Shown: positions 20,759 to 29,238 of the stretch, piece after piece
Position numbering within the stretch: the first letter of the stretch is position 1
How the letters are laid out: every line of letters starts with the position of its first letter
Assembly (NCBI GenBank): GCA_045585955.1
Contig: JAZMZK010000033.1
Coordinates: 1-33,770 of the forward strand
Reading direction: 5' to 3'
DNA length: 33,770 nt
Source of the DNA: SIG78 sp045585955
GTDB taxonomy: Bacteria > Verrucomicrobiota > Lentisphaeria > Victivallales > Victivallaceae
Translations under genes and position numbers: made by a program
The notes under the pieces: model-generated
Database searches by the model: none
What the model saw: only the letters and a program-made list of their open reading frames with translations
What the model was told of the DNA's origin: nothing

Positions 20759-22921
20759 TCAAAAGGTTATTTCCACTTTCCCGGGTTGGATGCTGCTCAA
20801 ATTGAGTTTGCGGCGTTCTGCATTGAAAGAACTTTCCACAATGTTTCCATTGTTCAACACCTTCACCGGAGCGGCAACTCCACACAGCGTTATGTTCCAG
20901 TTTTTGACTTCGCTGGCACTGTCGGATTGGATTTCCACGACCCAGCCATTGGCGGTTTTATCCAGCGTTATCCGGCTTTTTGTAGATTTGCCGTTGCGGT
21001 ATTCAAAGGTTATGCCGTCATCTTCGTAAAGAGTGAAGCTGGAGTGTCCGGCATTGCCGGGGTAGATGAGCAAATCAATATTTTCCATCTTTTTTGCCGC
21101 AGTGTGTGCCATAACTTCGCCCATGGGGATAATGGCTCCGGAACGCAGGAACAAGCCGCCGCCCCGTTCAGCGGGCCACTGGAAGTCGGCGATAGTCTGC
21201 TTGCCGGAGTACTCTTTGCCGCTCCAGAAATCCAGCCATTCGCCTTCAGGCAGATAGATTTCGTGCTTGTAGATTGTTACCAGCAAGCTGCCGCCCAGCA
21301 AATATTCGTGGAGAATGTTGCGGCAGGCTTTATCTTGCTGGAACTCGATCGCCAGCGGCATCAAAAGCGGCAGCCCGGTCTGGGTTGATTTGTATGCTTC
21401 GCTGTAAAGGTAGGGTATAAGCCTTGAACGCAACCGGCTGTAATACTGGTGCATTGCCAAGAGTTCGTCGCCTTGCAGCCACGGCATCCGGAAATAGTTC
21501 CAGCTGTTGATCTGGCTCCAGGGCAGGAGATAACCAAAGTGGATACCTTCTGCTTGAGCTACTTCCATATCATTGGTCGCCCAGCTGTGCCCCACGCAGG
21601 AGGTATTGAGCATTGCCCCAAGTGTTTCGATCCGCCCGCCGGTGTCGCCGGTCCAGGTGCCGCAATAGTGCTGGAACCCCAGCCAGCCGGATACGGTAAA
21701 GACCAGCGGCCGCCGGTTGGTGAATTTGGCAAAACCTTCGTTCATCTGCCGGGAGTACAAAAGCGGGTAAAGGTTGTGCATCTCTTTATCCAGCATGCCG
21801 TTGCCTCTCCACAAACGGTCGGGGTGGTAGCATACCTGATTGGCACCATCCTGTTTGAAAAAGTCTGCACCCCAATCCACAAATTTTTCCAGATGTTTGA
21901 ACCAGGGTTCTTCCGGCTTGGTGAGTTTATCCATATATAACGGATGGGTAAAGTGTTCGTCAAGTTCCGCTTCTTTGCAGAATACCGGGGTGTGGCTTTC
22001 CTGGGTTGCCGGATCGTTGCCGATACGCCGTTCTTCTTCAAAACTCAAATCGTAATCATTGCAGAGCCAGAGTTCCAGCTTGTAACCCATGGCTTTCAAG
22101 GCCTTGATAAAGGTGTGGTGATAGTTTTTGAACATGTAGCCGGCAAGGGGGAAACGCTCTTTGCTCCAATCCTTGTCGGTACTGAAGTCGTAAACGGTAT
22201 CCATCCAGCCCGGTTCCAAACCCATTACATCGCAGGGTATGTTGTATTCCCGGAAATGTTTGGCGTCGTTCATAACTTCGGCATCGTTGGCTTGAGTCCG
22301 GGCTATATACCACAAACCGAAACTCCATTTGGGCGGCAGTTCGGGTTTGCCGGTAAGCTGGGTGTAACGGTCAATAAGTTCCTTAAAGTCTTTGCCCCGC
22401 CACACATAAAAGTCGATGGCTCCGGATTTGTCGAACCAGCAGAGCTTGTTTTTATTGGTGCAGCCCATATCAAAAATCACCTGATAAGTGCTGTTGACCA
22501 TAATTGCATAGCCCCTGGTAGACATGAAAAACGGTACCGGTATATAACTTGCCACATTGCTTACATTGCAGTTGGCTTTATAACCCCGGTGGTAAATGCG
22601 GTCGCGGGTCAGGTCGCCAAACCCTATATAATCTTCATCGTCGTCAAAAAGCTCAAACTCCACCAATGAACCGGCTTCGGAAAATTCAGCTTTTATCATG
22701 CGGAAAAGTTCCAGACCGCTGGCATCGGCGGCGTTAAGTTTGCCGGTATCGGCATCTTGCAAGGTAATGCTTAAATCGGGTTGATCGTTATTTTTTACGG
22801 CATCTTCAAAGATAAAACCATAGCGGTTGAGGGCACTGCCTTTCATCGGTTGATTTTCCGGAGCGATCTGTATACGCACGCAATCGGCGTTAAGCCGGGT
22901 GATCTGATAATTCAACTTCAT
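20759..22921 (-). CDS. Glycoside hydrolase family 31 (alpha-glycosidase)
   Basis: The 720-residue protein has an N-terminal beta-sandwich (about 1-190), a GH31 (beta/alpha)8 barrel from about 195 (PPKWSFGLWYIART), and C-terminal beta domains. The nucleophile is expected at D358 in FFKQDGANQ and the acid/base at D426 in WTGDTGG, both in canonical positions. GH31 enzymes retain configuration and include alpha-glucosidases, alpha-xylosidases and alpha-galactosidases; I cannot assign the substrate. No signal peptide is seen, so it is probably cytoplasmic and acts on imported oligosaccharides. GAAGG is about 10 bp before the ATG. It is divergent from the metallophosphoesterase gene, across a 223-bp A/T-rich spacer with no other gene. 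Confidence 0.92.
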   Translation of the reverse strand: MKLNYQITRLNADCVRIQIAPENQPMKGSALNRYGFIFEDAVKNNDQPDLSITLQDADTGKLNAADASGLELFRMIKAEFSEAGSLVEFELFDDDEDYIGFGDLTRDRIYHRGYKANCNVSNVASYIPVPFFMSTRGYAIMVNSTYQVIFDMGCTNKNKLCWFDKSGAIDFYVWRGKDFKELIDRYTQLTGKPELPPKWSFGLWYIARTQANDAEVMNDAKHFREYNIPCDVMGLEPGWMDTVYDFSTDKDWSKERFPLAGYMFKNYHHTFIKALKAMGYKLELWLCNDYDLSFEEERRIGNDPATQESHTPVFCKEAELDEHFTHPLYMDKLTKPEEPWFKHLEKFVDWGADFFKQDGANQVCYHPDRLWRGNGMLDKEMHNLYPLLYSRQMNEGFAKFTNRRPLVFTVSGWLGFQHYCGTWTGDTGGRIETLGAMLNTSCVGHSWATNDMEVAQAEGIHFGYLLPWSQINSWNYFRMPWLQGDELLAMHQYYSRLRSRLIPYLYSEAYKSTQTGLPLLMPLAIEFQQDKACRNILHEYLLGGSLLVTIYKHEIYLPEGEWLDFWSGKEYSGKQTIADFQWPAERGGGLFLRSGAIIPMGEVMAHTAAKKMENIDLLIYPGNAGHSSFTLYEDDGITFEYRNGKSTKSRITLDKTANGWVVEIQSDSASEVKNWNITLCGVAAPVKVLNNGNIVESSFNAERRKLNLSSIQPGKVEITF

Positions 22922-23144
22922 AATATCTTGCCTTCAGATAGGTTTTTTTGAGTTTGTTTGCAATTAAGATAATGCTTCTTTTGTAATTTACCAATAGTAA
23001 AAGTTCAAAAGTTGTATAATTCTTACTTGAATAAAGCAGAGGAATTTTCAGGTGGAACTCTTGAAAGAGCTTGAATTTGCCTTTTGCTTGATGTATATTA
23101 TCTGATATAAACAATAATTTTAACTGTTAAAGAGGTTTTTTTTT

Positions 23145-24233
23145 ATGAGTATGTTGTTCAAAGTTTTGTCGGCAGTGCTGCTGGTGCTGGCTGCCGGGGT
23201 CGGTTTTGCCAAAGAAAATTATCAGGTCGTATTGCTGGGCGACTTGCATTACGATTCAGCTGATATCCGGACCAATGTGGATAAACTCAAACCCCACCAT
23301 TACCGGGAAATGAACCGCAACATGGCGGCGTGGAAAAAGAATATCCCCGCCGTGCTGAAAGCCGCTGCCGATTACGCCAATAAAAATAATGTGCTTTTTA
23401 CTGTGCAGTGCGGCGATATTACTCAAGGCGACGAAGGTAAATACCAGTTTGCCGCCACCAGTTTTGAGCGGGTTTTGAATTTGGTCAATATGAATCATAC
23501 CAAGCCGGTCTATGTTGTCCGGGGCAACCACGATGTCCGGGGCAAGGGCAAAGCCAAGGCTTGCAAAGATGTGTTGTTCAGCTACATGAAAAAGCAGGAT
23601 GTGCTCTTCCCGAAAGATGCAGCCGACCAGAGCTGTTACAAAATCGTGGGCAAAGACCTCTTTATTTTCTTTGACGGCATGAAGGACTCGCTCAAGTCTG
23701 TTGAAACAGCTCTGCAAGCCAAGCCCGATGCCCGGCACATTTTTTTAGTTACTCACATTCCGGTAATGCCCTGCCAGTTTTCACCTTCCAGTATCGGTTG
23801 GATCTGCGGTAAATATTCCAGCGTGCAAAATGGCAACAAGATCCGGGCACTTTTAGCGAAACATAATGTGATAGTGCTTACAGCCCACATTCACCGTACC
23901 ACCTATTTTGACTGGAAACTGCCGGAAGGCTCCATCAAGCAGTTCTCCTCGTTCAGCATAGTAGCCGATCCGGCTGCCAAACCGGAAAAAGTTGAGTTCA
24001 AAGGCGATGGATATTTCAAGTATTTTGCCGAAAATTTTTACCCGAAGCAGAAAGCTAAAGACCGTAAATCCCTGCATGACTTTTTGCAGCGTTATATGGG
24101 CAAACTCAACAGTTGCACCAATTTCAAAAATGTGACCGGCTTCAATGTGCTGCGGATCGACGGCGACAAAGTTTTTGTCGACATGTACTGCGGCAAGCTG
24201 GATAAAGCCGCATTTACCCAGCAGATAAAATAA
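23145..24233 (+). CDS. Secreted calcineurin-like metallophosphoesterase
   Basis: A signal peptide (MSMLFKVLSAVLLVLAAGVGFAK) is followed by a metallophosphoesterase domain with all family blocks: GDLHYD (32-37), QCGDITQGD (88-96), RGNHDVRG (126-133), VTHIP and TAHIH. These residues hold a two-metal centre that hydrolyses phosphomonoesters or diesters. The 362-residue protein should be exported. The substrate is not evident; phosphate salvage or removal of phosphate from glycans are options. AGAGG lies 9 bp before the ATG. It appears monocistronic with a terminator just after it. Confidence 0.9.
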   Translation: MSMLFKVLSAVLLVLAAGVGFAKENYQVVLLGDLHYDSADIRTNVDKLKPHHYREMNRNMAAWKKNIPAVLKAAADYANKNNVLFTVQCGDITQGDEGKYQFAATSFERVLNLVNMNHTKPVYVVRGNHDVRGKGKAKACKDVLFSYMKKQDVLFPKDAADQSCYKIVGKDLFIFFDGMKDSLKSVETALQAKPDARHIFLVTHIPVMPCQFSPSSIGWICGKYSSVQNGNKIRALLAKHNVIVLTAHIHRTTYFDWKLPEGSIKQFSSFSIVADPAAKPEKVEFKGDGYFKYFAENFYPKQKAKDRKSLHDFLQRYMGKLNSCTNFKNVTGFNVLRIDGDKVFVDMYCGKLDKAAFTQQIK

Positions 24234-24250
24234 GACTGCATAAAAGCTCC

Positions 24251-24285
24251 AACCCGGCACCCCGAAAGGAAGCCGGGGTTTTTAT
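24251..24285 (+). terminator. Terminator after the metallophosphoesterase gene
   Basis: AACCCGGC (24251-24258) pairs with GCCGGGGTT (24272-24280) with one bulge, followed by TTTATTTATTT. It lies 18 bp after the stop. Confidence 0.75.
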
Positions 24286-24330
24286 TTATTTTCCGCATAC
24301 GCGGGCTGTACGGCAGTTGGCGGCGGGGGA

Positions 24331-24370
24331 AGTATGGGAGAGTATGGGAGAGTATGGGAGAGTATGGGGG
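24331..24370. repeat. Tandem decamer, four copies
   Basis: AGTATGGGAG is repeated three times without gap and followed by a fourth copy with one change (AGTATGGGGG). The period is 10 bp. It lies in the 24234-24544 gap, between a terminator and the PHP gene. Beyond these and a probable promoter region near 24470-24530, that gap shows no gene. Confidence 0.9.
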
Positions 24371-24544
24371 TAAATATGGTGCGTGGCGGCAGGTGATTAC
24401 TGTCAACGCTTGGGGTTCTGCCTTCGCCTACGGCTATGGCTGACAAGGCGGGGAAGATAGCAATAATTTCTCAATTTTTTTGCAATAGTTCTTTGTTATG
24501 TTATATTAGATTGCAAACAGTAAAATACATTGAGGTTTTATTTT

Positions 24545-25348
24545 ATGCTTGATTTTATATTTCCGGGGCCCGGCAAGGGTTACAGTTTGCATAATCACAG
24601 CGTTTTCAGCGATGGAGCTTCCACTTTGGAAGAGGTGGTTGCTGCCGGGAAGGCGGGTGGCTTGTCGGTTCTGGGTATCTCTGACCACTGGGTGGAGCCG
24701 CCTTATGATGGAACTGATTACGCTTCGTGGGCAATGCCCCACCACAAACTTGATGAGTATGTCAATACCCTTCTGGAATTGCGGAAAAAGTATGAAGATG
24801 ACTCTTTTAAGCTGAAAATCGGCTTGGAAGTGGACTTCTTTTTTGAAAATGCTCAAGCCGTTTACGACCGTTTGATGAAGTACCCCATGGATTATTTGAT
24901 CGGTTCGGTGCATTACAGCGGAGTTTTTTCCGTAGACCACGATGCGGCAGATTGGGAGCCGTTGAGCGAAGACGAAAAAGCGGAGATTTGCGAAATTTAC
25001 TGGCAGAAAGTTGCCGGAGCCGCTGAATTCGGCAAATATACTTTCCTCGGGCACCTTGATCTGCCCAAAAAGTTTGCTTTGATCGACAATAATAAATATC
25101 TGGATCACGCTGTCAGAGTGCTGGATATCGTTCAGAAAAACTCCGGAGCCATTGAGCTTAACACTTCCGGCTGGTTCAAAGCCTGCACTGAAGCCTATCC
25201 GGCTTTGGCAATACTGCAAGCTGCCTGCCAACGCAATATCCCGGTAGCAGTAAATGCCGACGCCCATTGTGCAGAGCATTTGCAGCGGAACTTTGCCGAA
25301 GGTTATGAACTTTTGAAAAAAGCCGGTTACAAGTTTATTCAGGAATGA
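24545..25348 (+). CDS. PHP-domain phosphoesterase (HisK-like)
   Basis: The ATG at 24545 has TGAGG about 9 bp upstream, so it is preferred to a TTG at 24530. The 267-residue protein has PHP motifs: LHNHSVFSDG (H16, H18), ISDHW (46-49), SVHYSG, LGHLDLPKKF and a final VNADAHC. These place a tri-metal centre as in histidinol phosphatases of the HisK type. Many such proteins outside his operons act on other phosphates, and no his gene is near, so the substrate is open. The next gene follows after 4 bp, so it is probably co-transcribed with the glycosyltransferase. Confidence 0.85.
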   Translation: MLDFIFPGPGKGYSLHNHSVFSDGASTLEEVVAAGKAGGLSVLGISDHWVEPPYDGTDYASWAMPHHKLDEYVNTLLELRKKYEDDSFKLKIGLEVDFFFENAQAVYDRLMKYPMDYLIGSVHYSGVFSVDHDAADWEPLSEDEKAEICEIYWQKVAGAAEFGKYTFLGHLDLPKKFALIDNNKYLDHAVRVLDIVQKNSGAIELNTSGWFKACTEAYPALAILQAACQRNIPVAVNADAHCAEHLQRNFAEGYELLKKAGYKFIQE

Positions 25349-25352
25349 TGTT

Positions 25353-26267
25353 ATGAGCAAAACAGTCGTTCTGCTGCCATGTTACAACGAAGAAGCCGCC
25401 ATCGGTAAGGTGATCGCTGATTTTCAGCGGGTTTTGCCGGAGGCGGAGATCTTGGTTTACGATAACAACAGTACCGATAAAAGTGCTGAAATCGCTGCCG
25501 CTGCCGGAGTTAAAGTCGTTCCGGTACCCATGCAGGGCAAGGGCAATGTGGTGCGTACCATGTTCCGGGATATTGAGGCAGATTGTTATTTGCTGGTGGA
25601 TGCTGACGATACTTACCCCGCTGAAGCTGCCCGGGAACTAATTGCTCCGGTGCTGGAGGGCAGGGCGGATATGGTTGCTGGCGACCGGCTTTCCACTACT
25701 TATTACGACATAAACAAACGCAAATTCCACAACTTCGGCAATACGCTGGTCTGCACCATGATCAAGGTTTTGTTCAAGCAGAAAATCTCGGATGTAATGA
25801 CCGGCTACCGGGCGTTCAGCCGCCGCTTTGTGAAGAATTTTCCGGTAATGAACGACGGTTTTGAGCTGGAAACCGAAATGACCATCTTTGCTTTAGAGCG
25901 GCGGTTGAACATTCTGGAAGTACCCGTTGAATACCGGGATCGCCCCGCTGGCAGCGAATCCAAACTCAACACTTTTTCCGACGGCTTCAAGGTGATTTTT
26001 ACCATCTTGCGGTCGTTGCGGGAATACCGCCCCATGTTCTTTTTCGGCGTGCTGGCGATTATTTGTTTTGCTTTGGCGATCGGGTTTTTCATTCCGGTAT
26101 TCATCGACTTTGTCAACACCGGCAAAGTGCCCAGATTCCCTACGCTGATTTGTTCGGTTTGCAGCGGGGTCGCCGGTATGATAATGATTACTTGCGGACT
26201 GGTGCTCAACAGCATAAAGCACCACTTTTCAATACTTATGGAATTGGCTTTACGCAAGAATCAGTAA
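25353..26267 (+). CDS. Membrane-bound family 2 glycosyltransferase (polyprenyl-phosphate type)
   Basis: The 304-residue protein begins with a GT2 GT-A fold: TVVLLPCYNEEAAIGKVI, ILVYDNNSTDKSAEIA, QGKGNVVRTMF and the metal-binding DADD (83-86), then SDVMTGYRAFSRRF and FELETEMTIFAL. Two C-terminal membrane helices (about 228-254 and 265-288) resemble GtrB/DPM-type enzymes that move a sugar from a nucleotide to polyprenyl phosphate on the inner membrane face. It follows the PHP gene by 4 bp. Its stop codon overlaps the 3' end of the convergent regulator gene. The sugar used is unknown. Confidence 0.9.
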   Translation: MSKTVVLLPCYNEEAAIGKVIADFQRVLPEAEILVYDNNSTDKSAEIAAAAGVKVVPVPMQGKGNVVRTMFRDIEADCYLLVDADDTYPAEAARELIAPVLEGRADMVAGDRLSTTYYDINKRKFHNFGNTLVCTMIKVLFKQKISDVMTGYRAFSRRFVKNFPVMNDGFELETEMTIFALERRLNILEVPVEYRDRPAGSESKLNTFSDGFKVIFTILRSLREYRPMFFFGVLAIICFALAIGFFIPVFIDFVNTGKVPRFPTLICSVCSGVAGMIMITCGLVLNSIKHHFSILMELALRKNQ

Positions 26268-27676
26268 ATTGTGTTGACTTGGATGAACTCCTTTACGAGG
26301 TTGAGTCCATTACGCAGATCGGAGGCGTTTTCCGGCGAGGATATGGCAAGGCGCAGAAAATCGTCCGGATTGCTCTTTACGGTAAAACGGTACGAGCTGT
26401 AAACATTCACCCCTTGAGTTCGCAACTTCTGTTCCAGCTCCATACCCCTGACTTTCAACATGGGCAGCGGCAGCCAGCGGAAAAACGCTTCCGGAGTGCC
26501 CGGTTTTACTGCATCGGGGAATATTTCATCAAAGAGCCAATTCCGCTTCCGGGCAAGCTGGGCCTTTTCGGTCAGGAGCTTTGCGGCTTTGCCGCTTAAA
26601 ATAAGCTCGGTCATGATTTCCGCATCCAAAGGAGAGGTTTTGATGCTCAAATGAAAAAGTGCATTGAGCAGTTTGCTGCGGAATCTCTCTGGAAATGCCG
26701 CAAATGCCACCCGTAAACCACTGCATATAGCCATTGTGGAGTTGCAAATATAAAGCGTTTGTTCCGGCAGCCGGGAGTGTATGGAGCGATAATCCTTTTG
26801 CGGTTGGGGCTGTATGCCGGTATTGTCGTCCTCAATAGTTATAAGCTGGTGTTCTGCAATTACTTTGCACAGCTCATCCTTGCGTTTTTCGGTGATGGTA
26901 CAGGTCGTTGGATTGGCACAGTTGGGCATTAAAAAGATACCCCGGACGGAAAATTTCCGGCAAATATGCTCCAAATCATCCGGCAGCATACCTTCCTTAT
27001 CTCCGGCTACCGGTATAAGTTTTATGTGCGACAAGCGGGCGGTACCGATCAGATTGCTGTAAGTATACTCATCCACCGCCAGTTTGTCGCCAATGCAGAA
27101 AAGCGAAAGCAATGCTGTACTTATAACATGTTGGGCTCCGGAAAAGATGGCAGTGTGTTCGCTGTCGGTAGCTACATCCATTTGCTTCATCCAATGGGCT
27201 CCCGCCGCCCGCTGGTGCAAGTGGCCAGCAGGTTCACTGTTGCTGTATAAGGAATTTATATAGCCTTTTTTCAACACACTTTCCCCGGCTTCGATCACCG
27301 GCGGCCGCAGCCGGTCAAAACCGGTCACCAGCCCCAGTTCGATGATCTGTTCGGCAACGGGGGCATTTTTGCCGGGCGTATTGGTGCCGGGCAGGGGCGA
27401 AACAAAACTGCCCCGGCCGATCACGCCGTAAATCAGATCTTTTTCCCGCAAAAGATTGTATGCTCTGGTCACGGTGGTAAAATTTATATCCAGAAAATCC
27501 GCCAGTTCCCGCTGGGGCGGCAATCTGGTTCCGGCGGCAAGTTTACCCGAAACGATGTCAGCTTCCAGCAAATTTGCCAGTGCCAGATAACAGGGGCGGT
27601 GTAAAAGTTTTTTATCCGGAGCCCAACTCAAAAAAATATTGTTGAAATTATTTGTGGACATTTTATTGTAATCCAT
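26261..27676 (-). CDS. MocR/PdxR-type regulator without the PLP-binding lysine
   Basis: The 471-residue protein joins a GntR winged helix (about 25-95: GTRLPPQRELADFLDINFTTVTRAYNLLREKDLIY) to an aminotransferase class I-like domain (about 110-465). It is divergent from pdxS-pdxT, the usual place of PdxR, which senses pyridoxal phosphate. The position equal to the Schiff-base lysine (SKTLAPGLR in relatives) reads STMAICSGLR, giving M315 in place of K, and the usual DDYD reads DDNT (N285 for Y). It may therefore bind PLP without a covalent bond, or another ligand. The start is uncertain: ATGs at 27676 and 27661 both lack a ribosome site. Confidence 0.88.
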   Translation of the reverse strand: MDYNKMSTNNFNNIFLSWAPDKKLLHRPCYLALANLLEADIVSGKLAAGTRLPPQRELADFLDINFTTVTRAYNLLREKDLIYGVIGRGSFVSPLPGTNTPGKNAPVAEQIIELGLVTGFDRLRPPVIEAGESVLKKGYINSLYSNSEPAGHLHQRAAGAHWMKQMDVATDSEHTAIFSGAQHVISTALLSLFCIGDKLAVDEYTYSNLIGTARLSHIKLIPVAGDKEGMLPDDLEHICRKFSVRGIFLMPNCANPTTCTITEKRKDELCKVIAEHQLITIEDDNTGIQPQPQKDYRSIHSRLPEQTLYICNSTMAICSGLRVAFAAFPERFRSKLLNALFHLSIKTSPLDAEIMTELILSGKAAKLLTEKAQLARKRNWLFDEIFPDAVKPGTPEAFFRWLPLPMLKVRGMELEQKLRTQGVNVYSSYRFTVKSNPDDFLRLAISSPENASDLRNGLNLVKEFIQVNTIY

Positions 27677-27716
27677 ACAATTTTATGATTTGTATATAAA
27701 ATAGCATACAATGTAT
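27674..27716. promoter_or_regulatory. Operator region between the PdxR-like gene and pdxS
   Basis: CATACAAT occurs at 27674-27681 and 27705-27712, 31 bp apart (about three turns), with an inverted copy TTGTAT at 27690-27695 between them. The downstream copy lies in the perfect palindrome ATACAATGTAT. Two direct copies plus one inverted copy is the arrangement known for MocR/PdxR operators. The first copy overlaps the putative regulator start codon, suggesting autoregulation. Confidence 0.6.
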
Positions 27717-27756
27717 ATTATGGCAAATTTCAACCCGCAAAATAGGAGAAAGTATT

Positions 27757-28635
27757 ATGAATGATCAACAACAGTACGAATTGAACTGCAACCTTGCCCA
27801 AATGCTTAAAGGCGGCGTGATCATGGATGTCACCACCCCGGAACAGGCAAAAATCGCTGAAGATGCCGGAGCTTGTGCGGTCATGGCATTGGAGCGTATT
27901 CCGGCTGATATCCGTGCCGCCGGGGGCGTATCCCGCATGAGCGATCCGGCAATGATCCGCTCTATTCAGGAAGCGGTCACCATTCCGGTAATGGCAAAGT
28001 GCCGGATCGGGCATATTGCCGAAGCACGCATATTGGAAGCTATCGAAATAGACTATGTGGACGAAAGCGAAGTCTTGAGCCCTGCCGATGATATTTACCA
28101 TGTCAACAAGCGTGCGTTCAAGGTGCCCTTTGTCTGCGGAGCCCGTGATTTGGGCGAAGCTCTGCGGCGGGTGGCGGAAGGTGCGGCAATGATCCGTACC
28201 AAAGGCGAACCGGGTACCGGCGATGTGGTGCAGGCTGTGCGGCACATGCGGAAAATGCAGTCGGAGATCCGGAAGGTGGCAAATATGGCAGAAGATGAAC
28301 TTTTTGAAGCGGCAAAAACGTTGCAGGTGCCTTACGATCTCTTGCTTTATGTGCATAAAAACGGGAAACTGCCCGTTGTAAATTTTGCTGCGGGCGGGGT
28401 CGCTACTCCGGCTGATGCGGCATTGATGATGCTTTTGGGTGCCGAAGGGGTCTTTGTCGGCTCCGGTATCTTCAAATCCGGCGATCCGGCAAAACGGGCG
28501 GCGGCGATCGTCAAGGCAGTTACCAACTATACAGATTACGGAATGCTTGCCGAACTCTCCAGCGGTTTGGGCGAAGCCATGGTGGGGATCAACCCCGATG
28601 AAATCAAAGTTATCATGGAAGAACGGGGTATTTGA
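27757..28635 (+). CDS. pdxS: Pyridoxal 5'-phosphate synthase, lyase subunit PdxS
   Basis: PdxS makes PLP from ribose 5-phosphate, glyceraldehyde 3-phosphate and ammonia supplied by PdxT. The 292-residue TIM-barrel protein has GGVIMDVTTPEQAKIAEDAGA with D24, MAKCRIGH with Schiff-base K81, and RTKGEPGTGD with K149, at the same numbers as in Bacillus. FAAGGVATPADAALMMLLGAEGVFVGSGIF is the phosphate-binding end. The enzyme normally forms a dodecamer with twelve PdxT. AGGAGAAAG precedes the ATG. The stop overlaps the pdxT start, so the subunits are coupled. Control by the divergent PdxR-like protein is likely. Confidence 0.98.
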   Translation: MNDQQQYELNCNLAQMLKGGVIMDVTTPEQAKIAEDAGACAVMALERIPADIRAAGGVSRMSDPAMIRSIQEAVTIPVMAKCRIGHIAEARILEAIEIDYVDESEVLSPADDIYHVNKRAFKVPFVCGARDLGEALRRVAEGAAMIRTKGEPGTGDVVQAVRHMRKMQSEIRKVANMAEDELFEAAKTLQVPYDLLLYVHKNGKLPVVNFAAGGVATPADAALMMLLGAEGVFVGSGIFKSGDPAKRAAAIVKAVTNYTDYGMLAELSSGLGEAMVGINPDEIKVIMEERGI

Positions 28636-29207
28636 TGAACATTGCTTGCATGGCTTTGCAGGGTGACTTTGCCGAACACGAAGCAGTTTTCCGCAGTTTG
28701 GGGCACAACACATTGCAGCTGCGGCAGAAGAGCGATCTCAAGCAAAAATTTGATGCCCTCGTTCTGCCCGGCGGCGAAAGCACAGTGCAGGGTAAATTGT
28801 TGCGTGAACTGGGGATGTTTGACGAAGTAAAAAAACTCATTGAAGCGGGTCTGCCGGTAATGGCAACTTGTGCCGGAGTGATCCTGCTGGCTGAACAGCT
28901 GCTGGATGATCCGGCAAAACATCTTGCACTGCTGAATGTTGCTGTGCGGCGCAACGCTTACGGCCGCCAGTTGAGCAGTTTTTATATCCGTGGAAACTTT
29001 GCGGATCTGAAAGATGTGCCTATGAGTTTTATCCGGGCTCCGCAGATAGAATTTTGCAGTCCGGGCGTGGAAGTTCTTGCCGAACATGCTGGCAGAATAA
29101 CCGCCATCCGGCAGAAAAATATTCTGGCAATGACCTTTCACCCGGAGTTGTGCAGCGACAACCGCATAGCAAAATACTTTCTGGAAAAAATGGTAAAGCA
29201 AGTGTAA
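28635..29207 (+). CDS. pdxT: Pyridoxal 5'-phosphate synthase, glutaminase subunit PdxT
   Basis: PdxT hydrolyses glutamine and channels ammonia to PdxS. This class I amidotransferase of 190 residues has LPGGESTV, the nucleophile C79 in MATCAG, and H168 and E170 in FHPEL, completing the triad. The ATG at 28635 overlaps the pdxS stop (TGATG), so I prefer it to the in-frame TTG one codon upstream. Residues in the middle (RRNAYGRQLSSF) correspond to the usual RNAYGRQ motif. The gene closes the pdx operon and is followed by a hairpin shared with a convergent gene. Confidence 0.97.
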   Translation: MNIACMALQGDFAEHEAVFRSLGHNTLQLRQKSDLKQKFDALVLPGGESTVQGKLLRELGMFDEVKKLIEAGLPVMATCAGVILLAEQLLDDPAKHLALLNVAVRRNAYGRQLSSFYIRGNFADLKDVPMSFIRAPQIEFCSPGVEVLAEHAGRITAIRQKNILAMTFHPELCSDNRIAKYFLEKMVKQV

Positions 29208-29238
29208 GCAAACGGCACTTTACAGGTGCGGTTCGCTT
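29206..29238. terminator. Bidirectional hairpin between pdxT and the Sel1 gene
   Basis: AAGCAAACGGCAC (29206-29218) and GTGCGGTTCGCTT (29226-29238) pair at 11 of 13 positions around a 7-nt loop. It covers the pdxT stop and the last codons and stop of the convergent gene. There is no long T run, so it may slow rather than end transcription. Confidence 0.5.

Noticed and set aside
24331..24370. CRISPR array
   Set aside because: The 10-bp repeats are contiguous without spacers; this is a simple tandem repeat.
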